64,000 bases of DNA from Pilasporangium apinafurcum (Eukaryota > Oomycota > Peronosporomycetes > Pythiales > Pythiaceae). The stretch spans positions 165,985-229,984 of the forward strand of contig BCKE01000061.1 in the NCBI GenBank assembly GCA_001600495.1, given 5' to 3'. The position numbers and the translations under genes are program-made. Of this stretch, positions 38,108 to 48,525 are shown piece after piece. The notes beneath the pieces are model-generated. The model was not told the DNA's origin. It saw only the letters and a list, made by a program, of their open reading frames with translations, and made no database searches. Position 1 is the stretch's first letter, and every line of letters starts with the position of its first letter.

Positions 38108-39474
38108 ATGCGATGTCCAGCGTTGGCCCTTATCAGCGTTATAGTGAGTCAGACACTCGTGATTCCTGTCGGCAGTGAGCATTCAGCTCACTCGTTCGTA
38201 CTCCAGCGTGCAAATCAGACACCTGCCGAAGCGAAAGCAGCATTGGATGCGCTCATTGAACGCGAACTTGGCGAGTGGATAGATGACGATTCCGAAGAAA
38301 AAAAAGAACAAAATAAGGAAGAAGAAGCGCGCCATTATCTGCGTTCTGCTGGCGGTGGTACACTCATCGCACCCACGTCTTACGACAAGAAGAAGCATAA
38401 CCACGCACTAACACAATCTAGGGTGTATTCAGAGTTCTCTTCTATGCTAACTGCGCAGGGTGAAGACCCATCCGATGAACCAACGAATGTGAATGACGAA
38501 GAGGAATATCCAAGAGTGCAGGTATTTACGAATGGAGAAGAGGGAAAAGAGGAAGATATTCCAAGAGCAGAACCAGATTATGAGTATTTTATTCCTTCGT
38601 CGTGTTTAAATGCTTATCCAGAACCAACTCCGTGGGTGTACAAAACCATACCTCCAAGGCGACCTCATTCCCACTCGAGGTCACCACACTCTCTATCGCC
38701 GTATGAACCAGAACCGACACCTACTCCAACTGACCCAACATCGACGCCAACTGAGCCAACACCTACTCCAACATCGACACCAACTGAGCCAACACCTACT
38801 CCAACTGACCCNNNNNNNNNNNNNNNNNNNNNNNNNNNNNNNNNNNNNNNNNNNNNNNNNNNNNNNNNNNNNNNNNNNNNNNNNNNNNNNNNNNNNNNNN
38901 NNNNNNNNNNNNNNNNNNNNNNNNNNNNNNNNNNNNNNNNNNNNNNNNNNNNNNNNNNNNNNNNNNNNNNNNNNNNCCAACTGAGCCAACACCTACTCCA
39001 ACTGACCCAACATCGACGCCAACTGAGCCAACACCTACTCCAACGCCAGCATCTACTACTCCAACTCCGACGCCAGCGTCTACTACTCCAACTCCGACGC
39101 CAGCATCTACTACTCCAATTCCGGCGTCAGCATCTACAACCTCAACTCCGACATCAGCATCTACGACCTCAACTCCGACACCAACCACGACTGGGTCAAC
39201 GCCAGCTTCTACAACTTCGAGCCCAAGCCTATCGCCAACAACAACAACAACAACAAAAACGACGTCGAAATCTGCTTCGTCGAGTGGCACCAACACTGGT
39301 TCCCCTTCTTCTACACCCGCTTCGTCGGCTACAGCCTCGTCAAAGAAATCGGCAACATCCGCGAGTAGAGCCACTGAAACATCATCCTCACCCCCAAAGC
39401 AGCGCTTGTTTTCTGGTTTCATTGTCACTGTACTTGTTGGGCTCTCCGTCACTGGAGTTATGGTGTTGGAGTAG
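38108..39474 (+). CDS. Secreted Pro/Thr-rich repeat protein with C-terminal anchor, interrupted by assembly gap
   Basis: Starts MRCPALALISVIVSQTLVI, a signal peptide with likely cleavage near residue 23. It continues with a charged, acidic ectodomain (EEKKEQNKEEEARHYLRS), then a long mucin-like tract built on EPTPTPTDPTSTPT units and later ASTTPTPTP units. The C-terminus after SPPKQRLF is hydrophobic (SGFIVTVLVGLSVTGVMVLE) and ends there, as in a GPI signal or tail anchor. The repeat tract contains a run of 165 N (38812-38976). The frame before and after the gap differs by one base as printed, and only the shifted frame gives the same P/T repeat and a sensible end at TAG 39472-39474, so the gap length is wrong. 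The product is probably a heavily O-glycosylated wall or surface protein; an effector or adhesin role is possible but unproven. No RxLR or CHxC motif was found. Confidence 0.75.
38701..39080 (+). repeat. Tandem Pro/Thr-coding minisatellite spanning the gap
   Basis: Repeated units based on ccaactgagccaacacctac and ccaacatcgacgccaact flank and surely fill the N run; the true copy number is unknown. Units further right drift to a Ser/Thr/Ala version. Confidence 0.85.
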
Positions 39475-41245
39475 TAGTCGTGTGAAGAAGAATCATAGCT
39501 ACCTACGTATACAGCAGCACAGGAAAGCGATATATATAAATATACTCAAATTTTCAAGTGTACAACATTTTAGCAACCATACATCTCGTGAAGACATTGA
39601 ATTTACCACTTGTACAATGTTTTCTTATGAAACTAACTGGTTTACCTCGGCGCAACTGTGTGCAAAAGTCTGAGATCTTAAATGGTTGCATGGCTCATTT
39701 TGAAGTCTTAAATCTTTAGATGATGTTTTTGAGCGCATATGCTAGTGACATAAAAACGATTGCACGCACTTTTCTTTCAACAAGAAATATTATATATGAA
39801 CAAACTCTAGAAGAAAACACTATTACTCTGATGCATTCAACAAGGTACTATGCTGAGTGTGACTCTTTGCGTCTTCTTTGTCATTTTCTATGTTGAAATC
39901 GATGGACATGTTGGCAGCGCTACCCCTCAGGTATTTATCCCAATGTTAACAATAGCAGAGAGGATGATCCGCAGCCAACAATGGTGAGTGATTAGAGTTT
40001 TCATTATTTTGATTGTCCAAGCCGCTTCACATGTGCTGATGAAGCCCAGCAACTAACATGACCAACACGCATGAAGCATCAGAGCAAGAAAGAAGTATAT
40101 ATTAAAAGAGGTAGCACCGTGGCGAACAGCTCCAGTGGCAATGCGATATGGGTGAACGGATTGGCAAAAGCGACGAAGTATTTAATTGAGGCGCAAGTGT
40201 AGACAAAAATGAGCATTGTGGCTCAACCCCACGTCGAATTATTCCAGCGTCCATGAACAATTACTGAAAGCACTTACCAGTACACGCGAATACTTCACAT
40301 CAGTATCAAAACACGAGAACAATATGGATCAGAACCAATCATACGAGAGTACAAACATCAAATGCTGTAACGTTCACAAAGATGACTGCGGTGTATCGAC
40401 ACACTTGATCTTTGTTTACATTATCAGCGTATAAAACATGGTGATGTCGTAGCTCCTCCTTGCTTCATGTATGCGATTAACCCTCCAATATTTTTGGGTA
40501 TAGATTTTCAGGCTGACCATGCCATGCCAGTGGTAGGTTTCATAGATTTGTTTAGCAGTTGGCCTACGTCATATTCCTTTGCTCACAGGATTTTCTTTTT
40601 GACGTTCGTTGCAGCTGAGGTAAGTAGGACTGTTTGTACAAACGCCGGTACAGCAAACACAAGGTACCAATGAGATCAGCCAGTCGTGGGTGGATGATGT
40701 GCAAACCATGAATTCACTCGACTGTCGCGTGTTTGCGTGACTGGTCCCACCTCTTACATTCCCGAAACCAAAGTTGCATGTTTATGCATGCACACAAATT
40801 TACCACGCTCTAGTCAGACCATAGCGGATACATTCCGGATGGATTTCTCTCTCTCGCCGAGTTGCTTCACCTCCGTATCTCCACAAACTCCTTCAATTGC
40901 TTGCTTGCTTGCTTGCATACTTGCATGAATAGCTGGGACACAGTCCAGTTTCAAAATCCTAAGAAACGAGGAATGCCTTTCTTTCTCTCGTTCTCTGAAT
41001 TGCCCTCGTGGCTGTGGCAAAACGAGGAGTGCAACAGTGTGATCACAGAACCCTCACGATATCACTACAAGATCATATACCACCATGTTCTAAAAAGTAG
41101 GTAAATGTATAGCATAGTAGCACAAAATCTGTTGATTAGATTCATGACTATGTGAATGACCTCAACCATCCTTTCTGCTCTATTTCGATTGTATCTTGTT
41201 TTGAAACATAACAATAATATGAAACTTCTTTTAATTAGTTAACAG
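39475..41245. other. Gene-poor stretch with small-ORF candidates
   Basis: A 45-codon plus frame at 39850-39987 begins MLSVTLCVFFVIFYVEIDGH, which looks like a signal peptide; it may be a small secreted protein, possibly spliced at a GTGAGT donor overlapping its stop. Further right, a frame at 40862-41104 is coding-like in its second half (ELPSWLWQNEECNSVITEP) and may be an upstream exon of the candidate gene at 41246-41611, but I could not match phases. A ttgc-type short repeat occurs near 40900-40925. Confidence 0.35.
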
Positions 41246-41611
41246 CGTGAATGGAGGTTTCTGCCAAATGAATTTACTGATCAGTTGACACTGCTTGGAT
41301 TTCTGGCAATTGCCTCGTTTTCCATCGCAACACGGTGAATCTACTTCATAATGGATGGCGTTGGTTTCGTGGGATAAAGAAGTGAAACACGAACTCTACC
41401 TATGATATTTTCGTGGAACCAATTAGAAAGTGGACTAGCGCAATCAACCGTCGACAATGATGGTGACCTCCACTGGTGTTCACCCGCAGCCATTCATTCA
41501 TGGCGGGAAGCTGGACTGCAAATGTACAACATTTGGTATGACATGGATCCTCGATCGCTGCTTTCTGAATGGAAAAAAGTGTCACAGCCCCAACCCAGGA
41601 ATCCACGCTAA
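41246..41611 (+). CDS. Two terminal exons of an unrecognised gene (partial)
   Basis: Exons 41246-41334 and 41383-41611 join across a 48-nt GTGAAT...AAG intron with matching phase (2). The join gives REWRFLPNEFTDQLTLLGF, then FSWNQLESGLAQSTVDNDGD and a Trp-rich end (HSWREAGLQMYNIWYDMDP) up to TAA 41611. The first exon has an acceptor (TTAACAG) directly after an in-frame stop, so upstream exons must exist but were not resolved. No family is recognised. It may be a fast-evolving or decaying gene. Confidence 0.4.
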
Positions 41612-41922
41612 TACTTTTTGGTAGCATTGTTTGGACTAACGAAGGTATCATGACACCATTGCGTTTGAACAGGTTTTAGCACTTTCATAACGACCCATCA
41701 GTGCTTGTGTTTTATAGGAGTAACTTTCTGCATTGATAGCCGGCCAGTGACTGCTCAGATATAGGAATACAAGTCCATCGTAACCTTCAATTGCAACACA
41801 CGATTGGATTCACTTTGCACATATCATCAAATACTCACTTTTCATTCACGCACATTTAATTGGTTCCTTACACAAATCGTCAGTTTATGCCATAGATTTT
41901 AAAAAATTGTCTATATGTTGGG
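41612..41922. other. Convergent intergenic region
   Basis: About 310 bp of A+T-rich sequence between the ends of two convergent genes. Nothing recognised. Confidence 0.4.
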
Positions 41923-42939
41923 CTAGGCCCCTCCGTTGTTCTTCGAGATGAGATACGTGTAGTGCATGCGGCAGAGCCCCTTGATCTGCCCGTTCTTATG
42001 GCAATTCAGCAGCCGACATCGCCGTGCACCTCCATGCAATTTACATCGCCCCTGTGACTGTGCAGACTTCTGACAACCTGTGATGATACATCGTCGTCCA
42101 CCACCGTGAGCGATACAGTGGCCACCGCCTTGGTCACTAATATCACAGCCAGGAGTCGTGCATCTCCGACCACCGCCGTGCGCCTTACAGAGTCCCCGCG
42201 AGCGGATTCCCTTTGTGCATCCTGGTGCACGGCAAATTCGCCTTGGAGGAGCTGCTTTCTTTTGCTCTAAGCTCGGTGCAACATCAGCTGCATACACACC
42301 GGAACCAACAAAGAGTGAGTGGGTCGGGGATGCGCCCTGATAAACAGGGGAGGCAGACGACAGCATTGTTGGAGGAGGCGAGTGCACTTGGATTGGTGGT
42401 TCTGTTATGGAAGACGTGGCGTGGGACATCAGGTAGCCACTTATCGTCGGAGAAGCCTGGTTTGACATTGGATCTGTATTCGGTGTCGTTGGAGAGGCAT
42501 TAGTGCTAGCTATTGGTAAATCGAGAAGGGCTTCCTGAAGCATTTTTAAGTCCATCAGCTCCTCTTCTTCGAGAGTTTGTCTCTCGTGTGGATAGTAGGA
42601 CTGATTGGTATCATGTGTTGACAGGGTGTCTGTATGTGACTGTGGAGTCTGCTGGGTTATACTTGTCATAGTCTGCCATGGAAAGTCAGGGTCGCTGTGC
42701 TTATGTTCGTCGTCGTCGTCAGCCCCGTACGTATACGTCGGAATCATAAAGTCGTGCATGAACGCAGTGCCGATCACAAGATGGCTTGACTCCCTGGTCG
42801 ATGGATATGTCAGCGTACTCTCATTCGGAAACGCATCATCATACCGCAGATCGCTTTGGCAGTGATCTGGACACTGTGAATCATGCTTGTGTGGGCATCC
42901 ATATTCACTCATAGTAAACACAGGGACCTGGTTGATCAT
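41923..42939 (-). CDS. WRKY19-like protein with four Cx4Cx9CxxH repeats (paralogue A)
   Basis: 338 residues, single exon. The first two thirds are low-complexity (Ser, Thr, Pro, His) with one conserved patch, LKMLQEALLDLPI. The C-terminus holds four tandem modules of about 24 residues, each C-x4-C-x9-C-x2-H followed by GGGRR or GGARR: CRAPGCTKGIRSRGLCKAH, CTTPGCDISDQGGGHCIAH, CIITGCQKSAQSQGRCKLH and CRLLNCHKNGQIKGLCRMH. Such Cys/His repeats occur in many oomycete proteins annotated as WRKY19-like, although no WRKYGQK sequence is present here. Zinc or nucleic-acid binding is inferred from the repeats alone. The repeat block is nearly the same as in the gene at 54612-55721, which lies on the other strand. 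Confidence 0.85.
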   Translation of the reverse strand: MINQVPVFTMSEYGCPHKHDSQCPDHCQSDLRYDDAFPNESTLTYPSTRESSHLVIGTAFMHDFMIPTYTYGADDDDEHKHSDPDFPWQTMTSITQQTPQSHTDTLSTHDTNQSYYPHERQTLEEEELMDLKMLQEALLDLPIASTNASPTTPNTDPMSNQASPTISGYLMSHATSSITEPPIQVHSPPPTMLSSASPVYQGASPTHSLFVGSGVYAADVAPSLEQKKAAPPRRICRAPGCTKGIRSRGLCKAHGGGRRCTTPGCDISDQGGGHCIAHGGGRRCIITGCQKSAQSQGRCKLHGGARRCRLLNCHKNGQIKGLCRMHYTYLISKNNGGA

Positions 42940-44794
42940 ACCTCAGTCTTGTGTGAGTTAGAGCTTCCGAATAGTTGCTGTAGTTAGTCTTCCAGGTCGT
43001 TTTGCAAACTGAGACAGCTTTAGTTAACGTCAGCGTGCTTCAGATAGATCGGTGAAGAAATACTAATTGCTCATATGAACGGCGCTTCTTTGGCGTCTGA
43101 TCCAACTGTTTGGTCCGCGCCGAGCGCCCCAATCACAGTTGACATTGCGATATACGGTAATCGTTAGCTCTATCCACCTGTTCGATTTCAGGAAGCTCAT
43201 GAACTCTTCAGAAACAGGGGTCCAGGGAAACTCCAGCCCAGAAAATGCAGCTGAAGAGACGGAGAAGCTTTACTGGGGGGTTTGTCTTTCGATGGCGCGC
43301 GTTATGCACATTAGGCATCTTGAAAGTCTGAGATGTAAAATCTTGTGGTATGGTCTCTTGATTGTTTCGCTCGTCGCGACGGCACGCAAGAGGCGTCGAG
43401 GAAAGGGTACAGCTCTGGCCATTAGTGACGATACGGTGAGACGGAAGATTTAACCACCACACAATTGCCCACGTCTCTGTCAAAATTAGAGACAGACTGC
43501 CACAGCAGTCAAAGAGTTGCCCGTCGGTAACTCTACCCTTAAGGGCCAGCTGCGTGCAGGAATCACCACCTGATCTCTTAATGTAGTCGTTGTCTTCTCA
43601 AGATTCCATCGTTAATACCGTTCTTTCTTTGTCTCTTCACCGCTTGCGTTTGTGCTGATCTGCCCACAAGTTCTTCCTGGTGCATGTCCAGCTGGTTTTT
43701 ACACGGACTTCTCTGAGTAACATCAGATTTCGCACGTCGCGCGTCATCCCAATAATTCGGTTCGTCTACCGTTTATGTCACCGATCATCATCCTCGTTGA
43801 CTCGGTTGCTGAAATATTGTCGACGCATCCAGATAACGACACGATCGGCTGACGCTTGATGTTGCGGAGAAACTGTACAACTCATTCACTACCGTTCCCA
43901 TGGAACTGTGGTACGAATGGATCCTCCTTCGTCACTCAGCATAAAAGAGACGATCAAGCCACATCTGACAGAGAAGAATGCTGCTTCTTGGGCAAAAATA
44001 CACATGTACCACTAGTCGATGCATTATTTTCGCGTCGTGAATGCTAGTCTTGCGACCGACCTACATGCCACGTCGTGTTGGATCTGATGAGATTCGTAGC
44101 TTCAGTGCCTAGTGTCTCGTCCACTGCAATATTTTGCTAAAGCTGCGGATGGTGTGAATTCGACATTGAGTAAACACAGTCATGGCGTCAAATTTGATGC
44201 TCACCACACCCACGATCTCGCTTGGTTAACAAGAAGCAACGATGACGTTGCTGCCGTGGCCACTTCTGTCACTTACCTTTGATCGCAGAACATTATCTAT
44301 ACGCAGATCTAATACCTTTCCATGGTGTACAAGGTTTCCTCATCATTACCAAGAGCAACAGTAACCAGAAGCGAATCCAAGTCTTCAATTAGATAGTTAA
44401 GTACATTACGAGGAGGGAGAGCGACACCTCACCATGTAGGTCTAGCAAGGACGGCATGGCAGTAATTCTCAATCACACATACAATATCCTTTATGCTCTT
44501 TGCTTTTAGAGTCCCTTGTGGTGTGTGGTCCAGATTCTGTCACTCCAAAGAACGCTTTTCGATCGGAATGCTACCTTTGTTTCATTCCAAAGATCTACTA
44601 TTCGTTCAATCTGACCCCATACGACAAGCAGTATCATCCTTTGTTGTATGAGTCCATATTGGGAGCGATTCACAAACATAATCGCGAAAGTCTGTAATTG
44701 CTGGTCAATCTGCGTCACAAGGGTATAAAATCATCAGCTGCAACGGGTTGTCGAGTTATCTACCTGTACAAAGGTGCTTCGTCAGCTGGTCTAT
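42940..44794 (+). pseudogene. Coding-like fragments of an unassembled multi-exon gene or pseudogene
   Basis: Many plus-strand pieces look coding but sit in different frames. 43075: MNGASLASDPTVWSAPSAPI. 43199-43438: an 80-residue stretch with a TM-like ILWYGLLIVSLVATA followed by RKRRRGKG. This joins in phase through a GTGAGA...TTAG intron to RQTATAVKELPVGNSTLKG at 43490. 43670-43712: LPGACPAGFYTDFSE. 43856-44047: a Cys-rich piece (NCTTHSLPFPWNCGTNGSS). About 44115-44280: RPLQYFAKAADGVNSTLSKH. About 44287-44393: AEHYLYADLIPFHGVQGFL. 44512-44697: a terminal exon (SLVVCGPDSVTPK...) ending TAA, after a TTTTAG acceptor. I could not join all pieces without stops. It is either a rapidly evolving gene with many short introns or a recent pseudogene. 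Family unknown. Confidence 0.4.
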
Positions 44795-47700
44795 CTAGTC
44801 ATATTCATCAGCTGACGATTCTTCGTCCTCTGATTCTTCTTCTGATTCGCTTTCCATGTCGTCGTCATCATCGTCATCGACAATAATGATTTTTTGTTCC
44901 TGGAGCTTCATTCTATCCACAGCAGCAGTTTTACTGCGTCGCGATGATAATTCTCTCCGAGCTGGAACAGCCGGTTTGTTTGTTTCGTCATCGTCGTTAG
45001 CGCTCTCATCTTCACTATCAGATTCGGAAGATGACGTCGCATATCGTGATCGACGCTTGTTTGCTGCTTTTCGCTGTTTCTGCTTCCGTATCTCTTCTTC
45101 TTTTCGGCTGACCTCTTCCAGTTGTTGTTGCAGAAGCACGTGACGCTCCTGGATTCGTTCTTGAGCCCATTCTTGATCTTGTTTCAGTACAGTTAGCTGC
45201 TCTTCCGTTTTAAGGTCATCAGTAGTACTCTGCATTTGCTCGTCGAAAGCTGCTAGGGATTTCTTGAGAAATAAATCTACGTTTCGATGCAGTCCTTGCT
45301 GAGAAGCAAAACAAGTTTTGACTATTTCCGTCAACAAAAACTTGAATAAAGCAGCAGACCGTGGTTCTTGTACTGAAATATCAGTCAGTACCAGCATTTT
45401 CACCAAAATCTTGAATCGAGCAGACACGACTTCAGGCTGAACAGAGTCGTTGGTAACCGTTGACAAAATATGCTCCAACGCCAAAATATCCATGCAGATG
45501 TTGATTCCAATCCGATTTTGGTGCGCACACCGGCGCTGTTTTTGCTGCTTTTGAGAAACATCATTACCCTTGACCAACTGCAAGGGCTCATTTGCTTCGG
45601 TATGACTCAAGAGATGGAGCACATACTTAGTGCACACCACCAAATCAATTGCATTCTCACTTTCAATATCTTCTTTCTCCATTGATCTATGCAAGAGATA
45701 ACTGACGGCTTCTTCAAGCAATGTACAATTGAACGTGGATGTAGCCACATATGTTGGGAAGAACACACTCAGTATCTGAAGTGATCGTGATTGGTACCCA
45801 TGTTCACTTGAGGATTGAATGCGCAGAAGCTTCGGGCTGAAGTAGGTTTCGAGTAAAATCGCCAATACTGCAGTATTCTTTATGCGGTTCATCAAGAATA
45901 GTTTACCAAATCCTTCCACAATGATACTTTGCATATCAAGATCATCAGTTGTGACTAACAGTTCAGCAAGTCCCATGAAAATTTCACCCATATCCAATTT
46001 TTCAAGGACTGGCATCACCTTCTCTGCTCCAGCATCTTCATTTTCGTCTGACTCAGGTTTCTTTAATGCCTGAACGACTTGAGGTTGCAAGTTGGCGAAA
46101 CTGAAAGTCATATCGAATATTGCCCCAATGCAATTCAGTTTCACTTCTCGCTCTTCTTCAGCATTGTTCAATGCTCGCCAAAATACAATCATATGGCGCT
46201 CTGCAACTTTTCTATCAAACAAACAAAACAATCCGAGACACTCCATTCCAGATTCCCGGAGAGCAGGTACATCGCATTCAATCGCAGGAAGGATGTAGCG
46301 ACTCATTCCTGCAACTGTTGGATTGCTGAGAGTGGATGCCGTCAATTTGAGTAACTGGGCAACAATCTCAAGACATCGTAGCCAATGAAGTACTTGAGGA
46401 TCCTGCAGCACCTTCTCCAGTTCCAGCATTTCATTTTGGACTTGATTGTATTCTGGGGAGTCGAGGTCCAAGCTATCCAATTGTTTTTCGAGCTGTTCGA
46501 ATCGATTTGTGGCTTCGGTCAGTTCTTCTTCGCTCATGTTATGATGTTGGTCTGGTTGGGAGTTTTCATCTTCTAGAGGGTCATAGACGTCAGAGATGAT
46601 CTCGGCAATCACTTGAATAAACTCTTGTTCGGAGCTACTAGCATAGATACAGGCAACCAACTCCATGATCCCTGCAATCAAATTGCTATCCGTGTCAAGA
46701 TTTCGGAGCATGGTCTCTACAAAGTGAAAAATTAGGGTTTAATTAATTCTCTTTCAGCGATTAGGAAGTTAGATGATCACTTACGTAAACGATCAAGAAG
46801 GTTCCGTCGACCAAATTCATCCTGAAAATCCAGCAATTGACCAAGAGCGAGTAACTGCTGGGCAATAAACAGCATTTCAGGTCCTGCCTTGCACATCGCA
46901 ACTAATAACGTGGAGAAATCGGTAACGTTGGGCAGTAAAACTGCCAGCTTTTCAGGATCATGGTCAATTTTTTGATAGTAATGGCATTGCTCCTTCCAAA
47001 AGAAGATACTTTCCGCGTCGATGGCTTCCTGATTTGCAGCAAGTATTTCCAATGCATTGTGAGCGACCGATTCTTGCTTTAGAGTCGGTTGTTCCGCGAG
47101 ATGTTTCAGCACCAATTTGGCCACTCTGCTGCCTAGTTCTTGCGATTGTTCAATATCTAGGGTTTTGAGAAGCGCCACTGGAGAACCGTCGCAGGCTGGA
47201 AGCCATTTCTTGAGAATCATTTGTTCACAGGCAATTCGTACCTTTTCGGATCGATCCTGCAATCCCTGGTCTAATAAATGAGCTCGATCATTAATTGGGA
47301 TTTCTTGGAGGCTATGTTGTCCACCAAACACTTCAAATGCAGTCACTCGGACTTCAGGACTGACGTCACGAATACGCAGAAGTAGATCTTTAGATGTAGT
47401 GGAGGTCACTGCGAGACTCTGAAGAGCTGCCTGCCGTACCTCTCTGTATATAGAAAATTACGTGAGAAAAGTTGCCATGCCATGAATAAGGTAAAGCGAC
47501 GTACTTCGATGGGTCCGAGTTCAACAGTCGTAGTAGCTCCTGCGTAACGATGTCTTTTTCAGCTTCATTTGGTTCCTGAAGCTTCTTAAGCGCTAAAACA
47601 GTGTGGATTCGAACCGTTACCACTTTGTCAATTGCTCGCGGTAGAAGCCCATCTCGCACTTGCGTAAAAACCTCCTCCCTGAAAATTAGAATGAAGACAA

Positions 47701-48253
47701 AATAAGATGTTAGTATTCTAGACGAGGTTGCTTGATCACGAATCGATTCGTTGGCATACTCGATATAATCCAGCTTATTCAGCATGAGCTGCAGCATTTG
47801 GCAGGCGCGAATACGGATGCTTTTGTCATCAGTCTTGCTAGCACTCACAAGGCGCACTAGTAATATCTGGCGCAACTCGCGCGTTTTGTTTGCCTGGCGC
47901 TCCTTCGTATGGAGAAAGTCGCCCAGGAACGACGCCATGGCCACCACTACGATGTCCTTCAGCTTGGCAGTAACAAGGACGCGTCCAATTGCAAGCCACA
48001 ACTCCTCTATGAACAATTGACGCTTGGTCTTATCACGAGTAACGTCTGTCCAGACTTTGGTCAGACGTCGCACCGTGGCCTGATTAGTGATGTGCGCCTT
48101 TGACTGGTACGCTGTCGCCTCGAGTGCCTCCGACTGTACATCTTGAAGTACTTGTCGCAGCGTGGAAATCCACGCTGGGGAAGCGGCCGTGGTATCAACA
48201 TCAACGCCAACAGGTTTCGGTGCGGGGGCGACCGTCTTCTTCTTCTTCGCCAT
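44795..48253 (-). CDS. NCAPG: Condensin I subunit CAP-G (4 exons)
   Basis: HEAT-repeat subunit of condensin I, needed for mitotic chromosome compaction. Exons in transcript order: 48253-47724, 47678-47505, 47443-46785 and 46716-44795, giving 1094 codons plus stop (human 1015). Phases are 2, 2 and 1 and close exactly. Introns are 45, 61 and 68 nt. Family features: IRIRACQMLQLMLNKLD; PRAIDKVVTVRIHTVLALKKLQEP (compare DKVPAVRVQAVLALSRLQDP); DPSK/EVRQAALQSLAV across intron 2; LLDQGLQDRSEKVRIACEQM. The third exon's FQDEFGRRNLLDRL leads into the C-terminal Cnd3 domain. A coiled coil (QERHVLLQQQLEEVSRKEEE) and a very acidic tail (DDDDDDDMESESEEESEDEE) close the protein. It diverges from the PX-RCC1-TBC gene, with 272 bp between starts. 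Confidence 0.93.
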
Positions 48254-48525
48254 GATGCGTCTGGTTTTGAATCACAAAAGGGAAACTTTGCGCGCGAGAG
48301 CGGACTGTATTTTTATTTAAACACAATACTTTTGTAGAATACATATTTTTGAATATTTATAAGATACTTATACAAGTCAATGAAAGATGACCATCACTCC
48401 TGTTCAAGCAACTTAAATACCCCGGGGGTACTATTCGGGTTTCTGTTCTCTCCCATTCTCTTGTTGTTGAACGCCAGTATCTTCTTTTTTTCTGTTATCA
48501 GCCAGAAACAGGAGCAGTGGCGAAA
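48254..48525. promoter_or_regulatory. Divergent promoter region, CAP-G / PX-RCC1-TBC
   Basis: 272 bp between opposite start codons, A+T-rich near 48300-48420. It contains a perfect short palindrome, ccccgggg, near 48422. No known factor site is assigned. Confidence 0.4.

Noticed and set aside
38977-39673. Gln/Leu/His-rich reading of the repeat after the N gap, ending at 39673
   Set aside because: This is the wrong frame, produced by the arbitrary gap length; the Pro/Thr frame continues the same repeat and ends in a membrane anchor.
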